Of a DNA stretch of 43,918 nt, positions 27,622 to 36,058 are shown piece after piece. Under the pieces are notes generated by a model. The model saw only the letters and a program-made list of their open reading frames with translations, did not search any database and was not told where the DNA came from. Positions within the stretch are counted from its first letter, which is position 1; each line of letters begins with the position of its first letter. The translations under genes were made by a program, and so were the position numbers. Location: contig JAABUE010000004.1 in the NCBI GenBank assembly GCA_011389535.1, positions 1 to 43,918 of the forward strand, written 5' to 3'. The stretch comes from Anaerolineales bacterium (GTDB taxonomy: Bacteria > Chloroflexota > Anaerolineae > Anaerolineales > Villigracilaceae).

Positions 27622-28350
27622 GTGTCTCGTACGAACATAGTTTTTCGTATTCTCCTGTTCCCTCTTGGAGTGGCCCTGCTGATAGCAGCCTCCCTCTTTC
27701 AAGAGGGAACAGCTTTATCTGTAAAGTTACAAAGTACTCCTCAGGCAACGCTTTCCCCTTTTGAGCGCCTGGCAGAGCCAACCTTGCCGGCAGCGCCCTC
27801 GCAGGCGGACCATGGTGCACAAACCTACTGGCTTTTGTGCCTCGCCTGCCACGGTGATCGCGGTCAGGGATTGACAGAAGAGTTCCGCGAAACCTACCCT
27901 CCAGAAGAGCAGTACTGTTGGGAGCGCGGCTGCCACGGGGAACGCCCGTACGATTTTGGATTTAAACTTCCCATGCAAATTCCCGCCGTTGTTGGTCCTG
28001 AAGCTGCATTAGGAAAATTTACCACAGCTGCCCGCTTGAACGCCTACATCATGGCTGCTATGCCATATTGGAAACCCGGCAGTTTGACGGAAGAAGAAGG
28101 TTGGCTGGTGACTGCATTTCTCCTGCGTGAAAACGGAGTTCAGTTCAGTGAGGAACTGTATGCCTCTAATGCAGAAGAGATCCTGCTCTCAGAACTCCAG
28201 CTTTTCCCCACTCCTGTGCCGGAAACCAGTTCTGAAAATGTGACCCAACAAACTGGTTCAATCAATTCCCAGTGGCTGCTTGCCCTAGCCGTTGTAGTTA
28301 TTATCATCGTTGTAGCTGCTGCTTCGTTGCTTAGGCGATCCATTGAGTAA
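27622..28350 (+). CDS. Membrane-anchored c-type cytochrome
   Basis: A 242-residue exported protein beginning with GTG three bases after the permease stop. An N-terminal hydrophobic signal or anchor (10-26) and a C-terminal helix (WLLALAVVVIIIVVAAASLL) flank the soluble domain. Cys73-Leu-Ala-Cys76-His77 is a normal haem c motif; Cys99-X4-Cys104-His105 could be a second, rarer CX4CH site. AAMPYWKPGSLTEEEGW near 145 supplies likely Met axial ligands and looks like a class I cytochrome c C-terminal half. It would carry electrons outside the membrane. Why it lies within a peptide-transporter operon is unclear. Confidence 0.85.
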   Translation: MSRTNIVFRILLFPLGVALLIAASLFQEGTALSVKLQSTPQATLSPFERLAEPTLPAAPSQADHGAQTYWLLCLACHGDRGQGLTEEFRETYPPEEQYCWERGCHGERPYDFGFKLPMQIPAVVGPEAALGKFTTAARLNAYIMAAMPYWKPGSLTEEEGWLVTAFLLRENGVQFSEELYASNAEEILLSELQLFPTPVPETSSENVTQQTGSINSQWLLALAVVVIIIVVAAASLLRRSIE

Positions 28351-28563
28351 CTCTCATAAAAGAAGATTTTCAGATGTTTCATACAATGAACCCAAACCTG
28401 CTCCCGTTGTAGAAGTATGTCAAACCTTGAAATAAATAAAAAAACTAATCTGTCCCCGAAAAATGAATCCTTGTAGTTTCATTTTCGATCCCGCGTAATC
28501 CTGTTTTTATGGCATACTTCGAAGCACGAACCCATGAACCATCCCAATGATAAGGGGCTTCCC

Positions 28564-30519
28564 ATGACCAACAAGCCAATTTCACCCTACTTCTTGGCAT
28601 TTATCTTGCTAACCGTTCTCCTTTCCGCCTGTCAGTTTCCCATGGGGGCCGGCGTTGACACTCCCACACCGACTCTGGAGCAACCCCCCGAGGCTACTCC
28701 CACTGCAACTCCGGTTCCTTCGCGGACCCTGACCATCTGTCTCGGCGAGGAGCCCAACACTCTCTACCCGCTCGGCGGGCCAAATGCTGCCGCGCGCAGT
28801 GTGCTCGAAGCCATTTATGACGGACCTATCAATGTGGTCAGTTACAATTCCCGGGCTACTATCCTTCAGCGTGTTCCCAGCGGCGCCAGCGGTGATGCTC
28901 TCATCGAGTCAATCCCAGTTCAAGCCGGTGAGCTGATTGTCGATGCGGATGGTAATCTCTTACCCCTCGAGACCGGCTTGACAGTGCGCCCGGCCGGTTG
29001 TCGCAGCGACGACTGTGCTATCACGTACGACGGCGTCAGCCCTCTTGAAATGGACCAGATGGTTGTCACCTTTACCATGCTTGAAAATCTGGTCTGGTCA
29101 GATGGGGAACTGCTCACGGCCGAAGATTCTCTCTTTGCCTACAACCTGGCTAAAGACGATGCTACGCCCGGCTCCAAGTTCCTGTTTGATCGGACTCAGA
29201 TCTACGAGGCCACCGATGAAACCCATATCCAATGGTGGGGCATTCCCGGTTTTATCGACCCGACCTACTATACAAATTTCTGGGCTCCGTTGCCCCGGCA
29301 TGCCTGGGAGGGATTTGCTGTTGCGGAACTCCCCCAGATCGATATTGCTGCTCGTACTCCCGTCGGCTGGGGACCATATGTGATGGAGGAATGGATACCA
29401 GGCGACCGCCTGACTTTAAAAAAGAACATCCGCTATTTCCGCGCGGATGAGAATCTACCGGTCTTTGATAGCCTGGTCTTTCGCATCGTTCCGGACCCCA
29501 ACGCCGCAGTGAGCGATCTGGTCGCAGGGCTCTGCGATATCCTCGACCCCACCATCAATCTTGACGGCCAGCTTTCCTTGTTGCTGCAGATGCAAAGCGA
29601 TAAACAGGTGCAAGCGTTGACGGCCACCACGAATACCATTGAATGGCTGGGACTGGGTATCAACCCGGCCACCTACGATGACGGTTATAGCACATCCCCT
29701 CCGCTTGATCGCCCCGATTTCTTCTATGACAAACGCACGCGTCAGGCCATCGCCCTGTGTCTAGACCGCCAGAAGGTCGTGGATACGGTGCTATTTGGGT
29801 TGTCGGTGGTGCCGAATACTTATATATCTCCCGAACACCCTCTTTACAACTCTACGGTTGCACCCTACCCGTACGATCCTGCCCAGGCAAACCAGATTCT
29901 GGAGCAGGTTGGCTGGCGAGACCTGGATAACGATCCCTTGACGCCCCGGCAGGCCCAAAATGTTTTGAACGTGCCACAGCTTACGCCGCTCGTGTTGAAC
30001 TATTACACCAGTTCTGCTACCCAGCGTCGCCAGGTAAGTGAGATCCTGGCTCAGTCGCTGAGTCAATGTGGCATTGGTGTTAATGTTGTCTATCTGTCCT
30101 ACGTGGACCTGTATGCTGAGGGTGGCGCCAATGGCCCGTTGTTCGGCCGCAGCTTTGACCTGGCCGGGTTCGCCATGGGCACCCCAAGCTTAGAACCGCC
30201 CTGCTCCTGGTACACCACAGAGCAAATTCCAACCGCAGCTAATAACTGGGTGGGTGCAAACGTGACCGGTTACAAAAATCCCGAGTTTGATGCCGCCTGT
30301 GCCTGGGCGCAGGAGCATATCCCGGATGAAGAGATCTACCGGGAAGCTTATCACCTGACCCAATCTATCTTCACTGCTGATCTCCCGGCCATCCCGCTTT
30401 ACGCCCGTGTGAAAGTGGCCGCGGCTCGCCCGGACATGTGCAACTTTGACCTTGACGCAACAGCCAATACGCTCTGGAATATCGAGGCCTTGGACTACCA
30501 AACTACCTGCGCTCCCTAA
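28564..30519 (+). CDS. Divergent ABC substrate-binding lipoprotein (SBP family 5), second copy
   Basis: A 651-residue lipoprotein with lipobox LLSAC and a Thr/Pro linker. Family 5 features are LTICLGEEPNTLYPLGG, AEDSLFAYNLAKDD and a GWGPYVMEEWIPGDRLTLKKN segment, then KRTRQAIALCLDRQKVVD. It has clear differences from the copy at 23187, so ligand range should differ. ATG 28564 is preferred because AAGGGG stands eight bases upstream; ATG 28534 has no site. It follows a 213-base AT-rich gap after the cytochrome gene in which no clear promoter was found. Confidence 0.88.
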   Translation: MTNKPISPYFLAFILLTVLLSACQFPMGAGVDTPTPTLEQPPEATPTATPVPSRTLTICLGEEPNTLYPLGGPNAAARSVLEAIYDGPINVVSYNSRATILQRVPSGASGDALIESIPVQAGELIVDADGNLLPLETGLTVRPAGCRSDDCAITYDGVSPLEMDQMVVTFTMLENLVWSDGELLTAEDSLFAYNLAKDDATPGSKFLFDRTQIYEATDETHIQWWGIPGFIDPTYYTNFWAPLPRHAWEGFAVAELPQIDIAARTPVGWGPYVMEEWIPGDRLTLKKNIRYFRADENLPVFDSLVFRIVPDPNAAVSDLVAGLCDILDPTINLDGQLSLLLQMQSDKQVQALTATTNTIEWLGLGINPATYDDGYSTSPPLDRPDFFYDKRTRQAIALCLDRQKVVDTVLFGLSVVPNTYISPEHPLYNSTVAPYPYDPAQANQILEQVGWRDLDNDPLTPRQAQNVLNVPQLTPLVLNYYTSSATQRRQVSEILAQSLSQCGIGVNVVYLSYVDLYAEGGANGPLFGRSFDLAGFAMGTPSLEPPCSWYTTEQIPTAANNWVGANVTGYKNPEFDAACAWAQEHIPDEEIYREAYHLTQSIFTADLPAIPLYARVKVAAARPDMCNFDLDATANTLWNIEALDYQTTCAP

Positions 30520-30528
30520 ATTATCGCA

Positions 30529-32523
30529 ATGCGGCCAATTCTCATTTCGCTGGCGCTCGCCGCTTTTTTCATCGCTGCCTGTGTAGCAGACACACCCGAG
30601 CCGCTTCCTACGCCTCCGTCTGCTGTGCCCGTTGCAGAAAATACGCTCGTTCCTCCCACACTTGCTTACATCCCGGAGCGTACGGCTGTGCTGCGGATTG
30701 CTACTTTGGGGAATACAATAACTACCAACGTGTGGGCTTTATTCGGGGAACCAGGCGCAGACTATTGGAGTGTCGCAACTCAAGGCAGTTACTGGCCAAG
30801 TCTCTACCGGCTCACGCCTCCTTCGCTTGACTTGAAGCCTATGACCGCTAAAGGAAGACCTGCTCCCATCGTTTGTGAACCTGCCGTCTGCACAGCGACT
30901 GTGACTTTGCAGCCCGGCCTGACCTGGACGGACGGTTCAGCCTTCACCTCAGCAGACGTGGCTTTCACAATTAATACAGTTCTCCAACTCCGGTTGGGCT
31001 TGAACTGGCGGGAAGCCTATAACCCAGATGTGCTCGATCGTGTGGAGGCTCTGGATGAATTCACCGTCAGGTTTTATTTTAAACTCAAACCCACTGTCGC
31101 TGACTGGCAGTACGGCGCATTACAGGGACCGATTGTCAACCGGGCATACTGGCAGCCCCGGATTGTCGATGCACTAAATCTGCAGCCAGAAGATTCTTTG
31201 CTGGCAACCATCAAGGAATTGGAAGCCGAATTAGCCTGGAAGCAGGCCGACCTGGACAACATGGAACTCTCGTTGGTTGCGATCACGCCGGAGAGCACGG
31301 CTTATATAGAAACAACGAAAAAGGCCAAGCATTTACAAAATGATTTGATCGGTGTTTCCAACATGCTGAAAAAAAAACGGGCCGAATACGAGTCGAAACT
31401 ATCTGATGCGCGTGCCTCTTTACTCACGCATACTGGTCTCGACGAGCCAACCCTTGGTCCCTGGAAATTTGTGAACCATACTGGAGGGACTTTTGAAAAC
31501 CAGGCTAATTTGGCCACGCCTTTTGGTAATCCCTGGTTCGGCAGCATTCGATATGTCACTTATTCTAATGAATCGGCAGCGGTTGACGCGTTGTTGAGCG
31601 ATGAAGTGGATATTATCCTGACGCCTGATGGTCTTTCAGCAGATGCCGTTTCCGGACTGGAGAATAATTCCGATATATCGCTCTGGCGCAATATCACCCG
31701 CAGTGCGCGCTTTCTCGCTTTCAACCATGCCAATCCCGACCTGGCTGAACCGGTCCTGCACCAGGCTTTGGCCTGTATGATCGACCCGCAAGTCCTCATG
31801 GAAAGACTGGACGGTGATGCAGCTCCGTTAGCTGGTTTTGCTGTGGATGATTTCTGGCGCCAGGGGGAAGCTTCTTTGCCCTGCTCCGGCACAATAGGAG
31901 ATGCGCGTCTGACCGAGGCCATCAGGCTTTTGAAAGTAGCGGGCTACTCGTGGGAAGGAGAGCCTGCCTCGGGCATTGGTGGCAGTGGGCTCAAAGGCCC
32001 CGCCGGTAATGTGTTACCAACCTTTACTTTGCTGACAGTGGAACAAGACCTCATCCGAGAGAGGGCGGCGCAGTATATTGCCAAGCAAGCGGAAATCTTG
32101 GGCTTGTCGATAGATGTACAGTTAGGCAGCCTGGATGAATTGTTATACGTGGTCTACAGCTCCGGGGACTACGATCTGGCCATACTGGGCTGGCACTTGA
32201 GCGCCTACCCATCTTACTTATGTGATTGGTTTATGCCTTTAGACCAGAATCCTTTCGCTTATAACGGAAGCAGATCCACCCTGGCAGGAGGAGACAGGCT
32301 CTTGTCAGCCTGCGAGGCATGGTCACAGGTCAGCGATTTGGAGATGGCGAGAACTTATGCGTTCGAGGTTCAGTCGGCTCTGATGGAGAACCTGCCCTTC
32401 ATCCCGTTGTATACGACGATACGTGTAGATGCTTATCGGAATATTCGCTATCCTTTTACACAGATAGTTGATGGGTTGGGAGGTTTGTATGGTGCGCCCG
32501 GGTTGGTAATGCCAGCTCCATGA
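30529..32523 (+). CDS. Divergent ABC substrate-binding lipoprotein with coiled-coil insertion, third copy
   Basis: A 664-residue lipoprotein (FFIAAC lipobox) starting 9 bases after the second binding protein and with no clear Shine-Dalgarno, so probably coupled to it. Family 5 traits are LTWTDGSAFTSADVAFTINTV, VDALLSDEVDIILTP and the C-terminal ENLPFIPLYTTIRVDAYRN. Between about residues 222 and 300 there is a charged heptad-like insertion (KELEAELAWKQADLD, then KKAKHLQNDL and KKKRAEYESKL) that should form a helical hairpin or coiled coil; this is not normal in the family. It may mediate assembly or contact with another surface protein. Confidence 0.8.
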   Translation: MRPILISLALAAFFIAACVADTPEPLPTPPSAVPVAENTLVPPTLAYIPERTAVLRIATLGNTITTNVWALFGEPGADYWSVATQGSYWPSLYRLTPPSLDLKPMTAKGRPAPIVCEPAVCTATVTLQPGLTWTDGSAFTSADVAFTINTVLQLRLGLNWREAYNPDVLDRVEALDEFTVRFYFKLKPTVADWQYGALQGPIVNRAYWQPRIVDALNLQPEDSLLATIKELEAELAWKQADLDNMELSLVAITPESTAYIETTKKAKHLQNDLIGVSNMLKKKRAEYESKLSDARASLLTHTGLDEPTLGPWKFVNHTGGTFENQANLATPFGNPWFGSIRYVTYSNESAAVDALLSDEVDIILTPDGLSADAVSGLENNSDISLWRNITRSARFLAFNHANPDLAEPVLHQALACMIDPQVLMERLDGDAAPLAGFAVDDFWRQGEASLPCSGTIGDARLTEAIRLLKVAGYSWEGEPASGIGGSGLKGPAGNVLPTFTLLTVEQDLIRERAAQYIAKQAEILGLSIDVQLGSLDELLYVVYSSGDYDLAILGWHLSAYPSYLCDWFMPLDQNPFAYNGSRSTLAGGDRLLSACEAWSQVSDLEMARTYAFEVQSALMENLPFIPLYTTIRVDAYRNIRYPFTQIVDGLGGLYGAPGLVMPAP

Positions 32524-32564
32524 TAATACGATGATGGTTCTTTGGGACTTACCGGGTTAGATAC

Positions 32565-32616
32565 CCGGATTTGGGGGTGTGAGCGTGCGTACGCACGCTC
32601 ACACCCCCAAATCCGG
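32565..32616. repeat. Perfect 52-bp palindrome
   Basis: Every base from CCGGATTTGG at 32565 to its complement ending at 32616 pairs, with GTAC at the centre. It separates the third binding-protein gene from the promoter of the second ATPase pair. No T run follows. It could act as a transcript-end hairpin in both directions, or cruciform DNA. Confidence 0.8.
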
Positions 32617-32677
32617 CCCCCTTTCACGGGAAATCCTAATAAACCATGATGATAATGCGATAGGTGGAGAGAATCTT

Positions 32678-32686
32678 TGCTATAAT
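32678..32686 (+). promoter_or_regulatory. Extended -10 promoter for the second ATPase pair
   Basis: TGCTATAAT is a consensus extended -10 element (TGnTATAAT). No good -35 is present, which this class tolerates. Transcription would start near 32693, 22 bases before the GTG start. Confidence 0.5.
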
Positions 32687-32714
32687 TCTGCCAATCCAGC
32701 TTGAGGAGAAAACT

Positions 32715-33734
32715 GTGACACTAAAGAAACCCTTACTGGAAGTCAAAACACTAAAAACTTACTTCTATACCGAAGATGGTACGGTTCGTGCTGTTGACGG
32801 TGTGGATTTCGAGGTCTACCCGGGCGAAGTATTGGGGTTGGTGGGGGAGTCTGGGTGTGGAAAAAGTGTGACTTCGCTTTCGATTATGCGCCTGATCTCT
32901 GCGCCGGGGAAGGTAGAGGCAGGCGAAATTCTGTTCGATGGAACCGACCTGCTCAAATTGCCCGAGCGGGAGATGATCCATGTGCGCGGCAATCGTATCT
33001 CGATGATCTTTCAGCAGCCGCAAACGGCGCTTAACCCGGTCTTCAGGGTGGGTGACCAGATTGGTGAAGTTCTCAACATTCACCAGGATTTTGGCAAGGA
33101 AGCAGGCTATAAACGTGCGATTGAATTGTTACAGATGGTTGGTATCCCGGATGCTGAGCGGCGTGTTGAAGCGTATCCGCATGAGCTCTCAGGCGGTATG
33201 GCCCAGCGCGTGATGATCGCGATGGCGCTGGCCTGCTTGCCCGAGCTCTTGATTGCCGACGAGCCGACCACCGCCCTGGATGTAACCATCCAGGCCCAGA
33301 TTTTGGATTTGATGCGCAACCTGCGCGAAAATACCGGTACGGCAATCATTCTGATCACGCACGACCTGGGTGTGGTTGCAGAAATGTGTGAACGCGTGGC
33401 GGTCATGTACGCCGGTGAGATTGTGGAGCAGACAGACGTTGGTACGCTTTTTGACACGCCTTTGCACCCGTATACGCAGGGATTGATCGGCTCGATCCCG
33501 ATTCTTGGCAAGCTCAAAGAACGCCTGGAAGTCATCCCTGGCTCTGTGCCAAACCTGGTAGATTTACCGCCCGGTTGCCGCTTTACTCCTCGTTGTAAAG
33601 CGAGGGTAGAGTATGGTTTGAAGATCTGTCCTGAGGTTAAACCAGACCTGATCGATTTCAAACCAGGCCATAAGGTACGTTGCTGGTTGTATCAGGATGC
33701 GGAAGGCCATCGCGCCCCGCTTTCTGGTGGTTAA
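32715..33734 (+). CDS. Peptide ABC transporter ATP-binding protein, OppD/DppD-type (second pair)
   Basis: A 339-residue ABC ATPase with Walker A GESGCGKS, signature LSGGMAQRVMIA and Walker [12 protein letters not shown]. The C-terminal domain has CRFTPRCKAR and further cysteines. The start is GTG at 32715, seven bases after TGAGGAG; the longer frame from 32664 overlaps the predicted promoter. It differs throughout from the copy at 21107, so the pairs are old duplicates or independently acquired, not a recent duplication. Confidence 0.94.
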   Translation: MTLKKPLLEVKTLKTYFYTEDGTVRAVDGVDFEVYPGEVLGLVGESGCGKSVTSLSIMRLISAPGKVEAGEILFDGTDLLKLPEREMIHVRGNRISMIFQQPQTALNPVFRVGDQIGEVLNIHQDFGKEAGYKRAIELLQMVGIPDAERRVEAYPHELSGGMAQRVMIAMALACLPELLIADEPTTALDVTIQAQILDLMRNLRENTGTAIILITHDLGVVAEMCERVAVMYAGEIVEQTDVGTLFDTPLHPYTQGLIGSIPILGKLKERLEVIPGSVPNLVDLPPGCRFTPRCKARVEYGLKICPEVKPDLIDFKPGHKVRCWLYQDAEGHRAPLSGG

Positions 33735-33752
33735 TCCATTGGAGCAAGTTCG

Positions 33753-34742
33753 ATGAGCGAAAACGTCCAAGAATATCTCGTTGAAGTCAAAAATCTGGTG
33801 AAATATTTTCCGGTGCGTGCCGGGTTGTTGCAACGGGTTGTGGCCCATGTCCAGGCAGTGGACAATATCAGCTTCGCGGTGAAAAAAGGTGAGACGCTGG
33901 GGCTGGTGGGAGAGTCAGGTTGTGGTAAGACAACGGTTGGTCGCACGATGTTGCGCCTGATCGAGCCTACTTCAGGCGAAGTTGAATTCGACGGCCAGAA
34001 TGTACTTAAACTGCAGGGCAAAGAGCTAAAAGCCATTCGCCGTGATATGCAAATCATCTTTCAAGACCCATATGCTTCCCTTGACCCGCGCGTGCCGATT
34101 GGCGAGTCGGTCATGGAAGGGCTGCACATCCATAAAATCGGCAAGCCCGGAGAGCGCTTCGACATCATGATTGAAACGCTTAAAAAAGTGGGCCTCGAAG
34201 ATTATCATGCCCGCCGCTACCCCCACGAATTCTCCGGGGGTCAGCGCCAGCGGATTGGGATTGCGCGCGCGCTGGCGTTGCAGCCAAAATTCATCATTTG
34301 TGACGAGCCGGTTTCGGCTTTGGATGTGTCCATTCAGTCGCAGGTGTTGAACATTCTTAAAGATTTGCAGAACGAATTTGGTCTAACGTATCTCTTTATC
34401 GCCCATAATCTGAGCGTAGTAGAACATATCTCGGACCGGGTTGCAGTTATGTACCTGGGCAAATTGGTCGAATTGACCGGGCGTGACGAACTGTTCAAAA
34501 ACCCGCTCCACCCTTACACGCAGGCATTGATGTCGGCCATCCCGATCCCGGACCCGCATCTCAAGCGCAAACGAGTCATCTTGAAGGGAGATGTCCCCAG
34601 CCCGCTGAACCCGCCCACCGGCTGCCGATTCCATCCGCGCTGCCCGATTGCGGAGCCCAATTGCTCCGTCGATGAGCCCGCATTTAGGGAATTACGTCCC
34701 AATCACTGGGTCGCCTGCCACTACGCGGAACGTTTCCTGTAA
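33753..34742 (+). CDS. Peptide ABC transporter ATP-binding protein, OppF/DppF-type (second pair)
   Basis: A 329-residue ABC ATPase, partner of the previous one. It shows [23 protein letters not shown], Walker [10 protein letters not shown], signature [15 protein letters not shown] and Walker [12 protein letters not shown]. The C-terminal [14 protein letters not shown] matches the oligopeptide domain. It is 18 bases after its partner. No permease follows, so this pair must use the permeases 6 kb upstream or ones elsewhere. Confidence 0.94.
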   Translation: MSENVQEYLVEVKNLVKYFPVRAGLLQRVVAHVQAVDNISFAVKKGETLGLVGESGCGKTTVGRTMLRLIEPTSGEVEFDGQNVLKLQGKELKAIRRDMQIIFQDPYASLDPRVPIGESVMEGLHIHKIGKPGERFDIMIETLKKVGLEDYHARRYPHEFSGGQRQRIGIARALALQPKFIICDEPVSALDVSIQSQVLNILKDLQNEFGLTYLFIAHNLSVVEHISDRVAVMYLGKLVELTGRDELFKNPLHPYTQALMSAIPIPDPHLKRKRVILKGDVPSPLNPPTGCRFHPRCPIAEPNCSVDEPAFRELRPNHWVACHYAERFL

Positions 34743-34775
34743 TAGTTCTTCAAGCTGTACTAGAAGGAAATTCTT

Positions 34776-35816
34776 ATGCCTGTCCCCCGGATCTTATTGG
34801 TTGATGATCAGCGCGATATCCTGAAATTACTCCATTCCACGTTGAATACGTTGTCGCATGAGCTGGACATCCTTGAAGCCCCCTCGGGCGAGGAAGCATT
34901 ACTGGAAGCCTCGCGGAATAAAGTGGATTTGCTGGTGTCCGACTATCGTTTGCCGGGGATCACTGGTGTAGAGTTGATGCATAAAATTCGGGTTAAGTGC
35001 CCGGATGTGCGCGTCATCCTGGTTACAGGAATCACCGACCGTAAAGCGCGCGACGAAATCTTGAACGCAGGTGCTGCGGCCGTTTTTGATAAACCCATCT
35101 CACTGACGGATTTCCTGGATGCAGTGGAGCGCGCTCTCGGTCTGTATCGTACTATTTTGCCCGAAGAGGGGGATGAAGAATCTGGCCGCCATCAGACGCT
35201 TGCAAACCTGTTGGCCAATTTCAGGCAGGATATCAATGCCCAGGCTGTATACCTGCTCAGCGACCGCGGGAGGGTGGTGGCATGCGCCGGCGCCTTGAAA
35301 GACAACAGTATGGAGGCCTCCCTGTTTTCAGCCTTGATGGCGATCTACAGCGCCGGGATGAAAGTGACCCGTTTTATGCGCCAGGAAGAATTGGATAGCT
35401 ACCATGTCTTCGCGGGTGGTGACCATGACCTGTTACTGATCCCGATAAATTCAGCCTATGCGCTCTTACTGGCCGGGAATAGCCTTGCAACGGCGGAAAA
35501 TATCCTGCACACCGTTGGCGCTATGCTGGCGTTGCGCGATGAAGTGAAAAAGGCCTTGAGGTCCATGGGCGTAGCTCCGATTGTTCCAGATGACGTAGAG
35601 GAGCAAGAGGAGACAAAATATACGGAGCCTCTTACGCAAACCACGGTGCTCGAAATCGATGCCCTCTTGAAGGGCAAGAAAAAAATCACTACGGATGAAC
35701 TGGAAGCCTTTTGGGATGAGGCCGCATCTAAGCAGAGCAACATTCCAACCAACCCGGATGTGATCACATACGATCAGGCCCGCCAGCTGGGCCTGGCACC
35801 CGGGGAAGAAGAATAA
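34776..35816 (+). CDS. Response regulator with receiver domain and Roadblock-like C-terminal domain
   Basis: The first 120 residues are a CheY-type receiver with Asp10/Asp11, phospho-acceptor Asp56, Thr84 and Lys106 all present. Residues about 145-265 (ANLLANFRQDINAQAVYLLSDRGRVVACAG, then AYALLLAGNSLA) look like a Roadblock/LC7 domain. The tail of 80 residues is acidic, with no DNA-binding motif. It is thus likely a signalling or scaffolding regulator acting through protein contacts, as with MglB-type proteins. No histidine kinase is adjacent. It follows the second OppF gene by 33 bases. Confidence 0.82.
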   Translation: MPVPRILLVDDQRDILKLLHSTLNTLSHELDILEAPSGEEALLEASRNKVDLLVSDYRLPGITGVELMHKIRVKCPDVRVILVTGITDRKARDEILNAGAAAVFDKPISLTDFLDAVERALGLYRTILPEEGDEESGRHQTLANLLANFRQDINAQAVYLLSDRGRVVACAGALKDNSMEASLFSALMAIYSAGMKVTRFMRQEELDSYHVFAGGDHDLLLIPINSAYALLLAGNSLATAENILHTVGAMLALRDEVKKALRSMGVAPIVPDDVEEQEETKYTEPLTQTTVLEIDALLKGKKKITTDELEAFWDEAASKQSNIPTNPDVITYDQARQLGLAPGEEE

Positions 35817-35821
35817 TCATA

Positions 35822-35850
35822 TTGCCCAACTGCCTGCCCTATGATACAAT
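35822..35850 (+). promoter_or_regulatory. Promoter of the tRNA-Gln gene
   Basis: TTGCCC (35822-35827) and TACAAT (35845-35850) are 17 bases apart and end 24 bases before the tRNA. Start is expected near 35857. Confidence 0.6.
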
Positions 35851-35874
35851 GATGCCCGCCCGAAGGGGCAACCC

Positions 35875-35945
35875 TGGGGCGTGGTGTAACGGCAACACAC
35901 CGGCCTTTGGAGCCGTGGTTCTTGGTTCGAATCCAGGCGCCCCAG
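35875..35945 (+). tRNA. tRNA-Gln (anticodon TTG)
   Basis: A 71-base cloverleaf. Acceptor arms TGGGGCG and CGCCCCA pair fully with discriminator G. The anticodon loop CTTTGGA gives TTG at 35907-35909, and GGTTCGAATC is the T-loop region. The anticodon stem has one C-T mismatch at its outer pair. CCA is not encoded; the discriminator is followed by CCT. It has its own promoter and terminator. Confidence 0.95.
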
Positions 35946-35968
35946 CCTTTTACTGACGCTCGCTGATT

Positions 35969-35989
35969 CCCGCTTTCGCGGGGCTTTTT
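35969..35989 (+). terminator. Intrinsic terminator after tRNA-Gln
   Basis: CCCGC and GCGGG pair around TTTC and are followed by GC and five Ts. It ends the tRNA transcript. Confidence 0.75.
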
Positions 35990-36002
35990 CTCTAAACCAA
36001 GC

Positions 36003-36040
36003 AGGCCGTGCGCTGCCCCGTAGAGCACAGGCCTTTTTTT
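36003..36040 (+). terminator. Terminator-like hairpin in the glmU leader
   Basis: GGCCGTGC and GCACAGGCC pair with one bulged A around a 13-base loop and are followed by seven Ts. It ends only 19 bases before glmU, so it either backs up the tRNA terminator or acts as an attenuator for glmU. Confidence 0.65.
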
Positions 36041-36058
36041 GTTTTTAGGAGCAAATGA

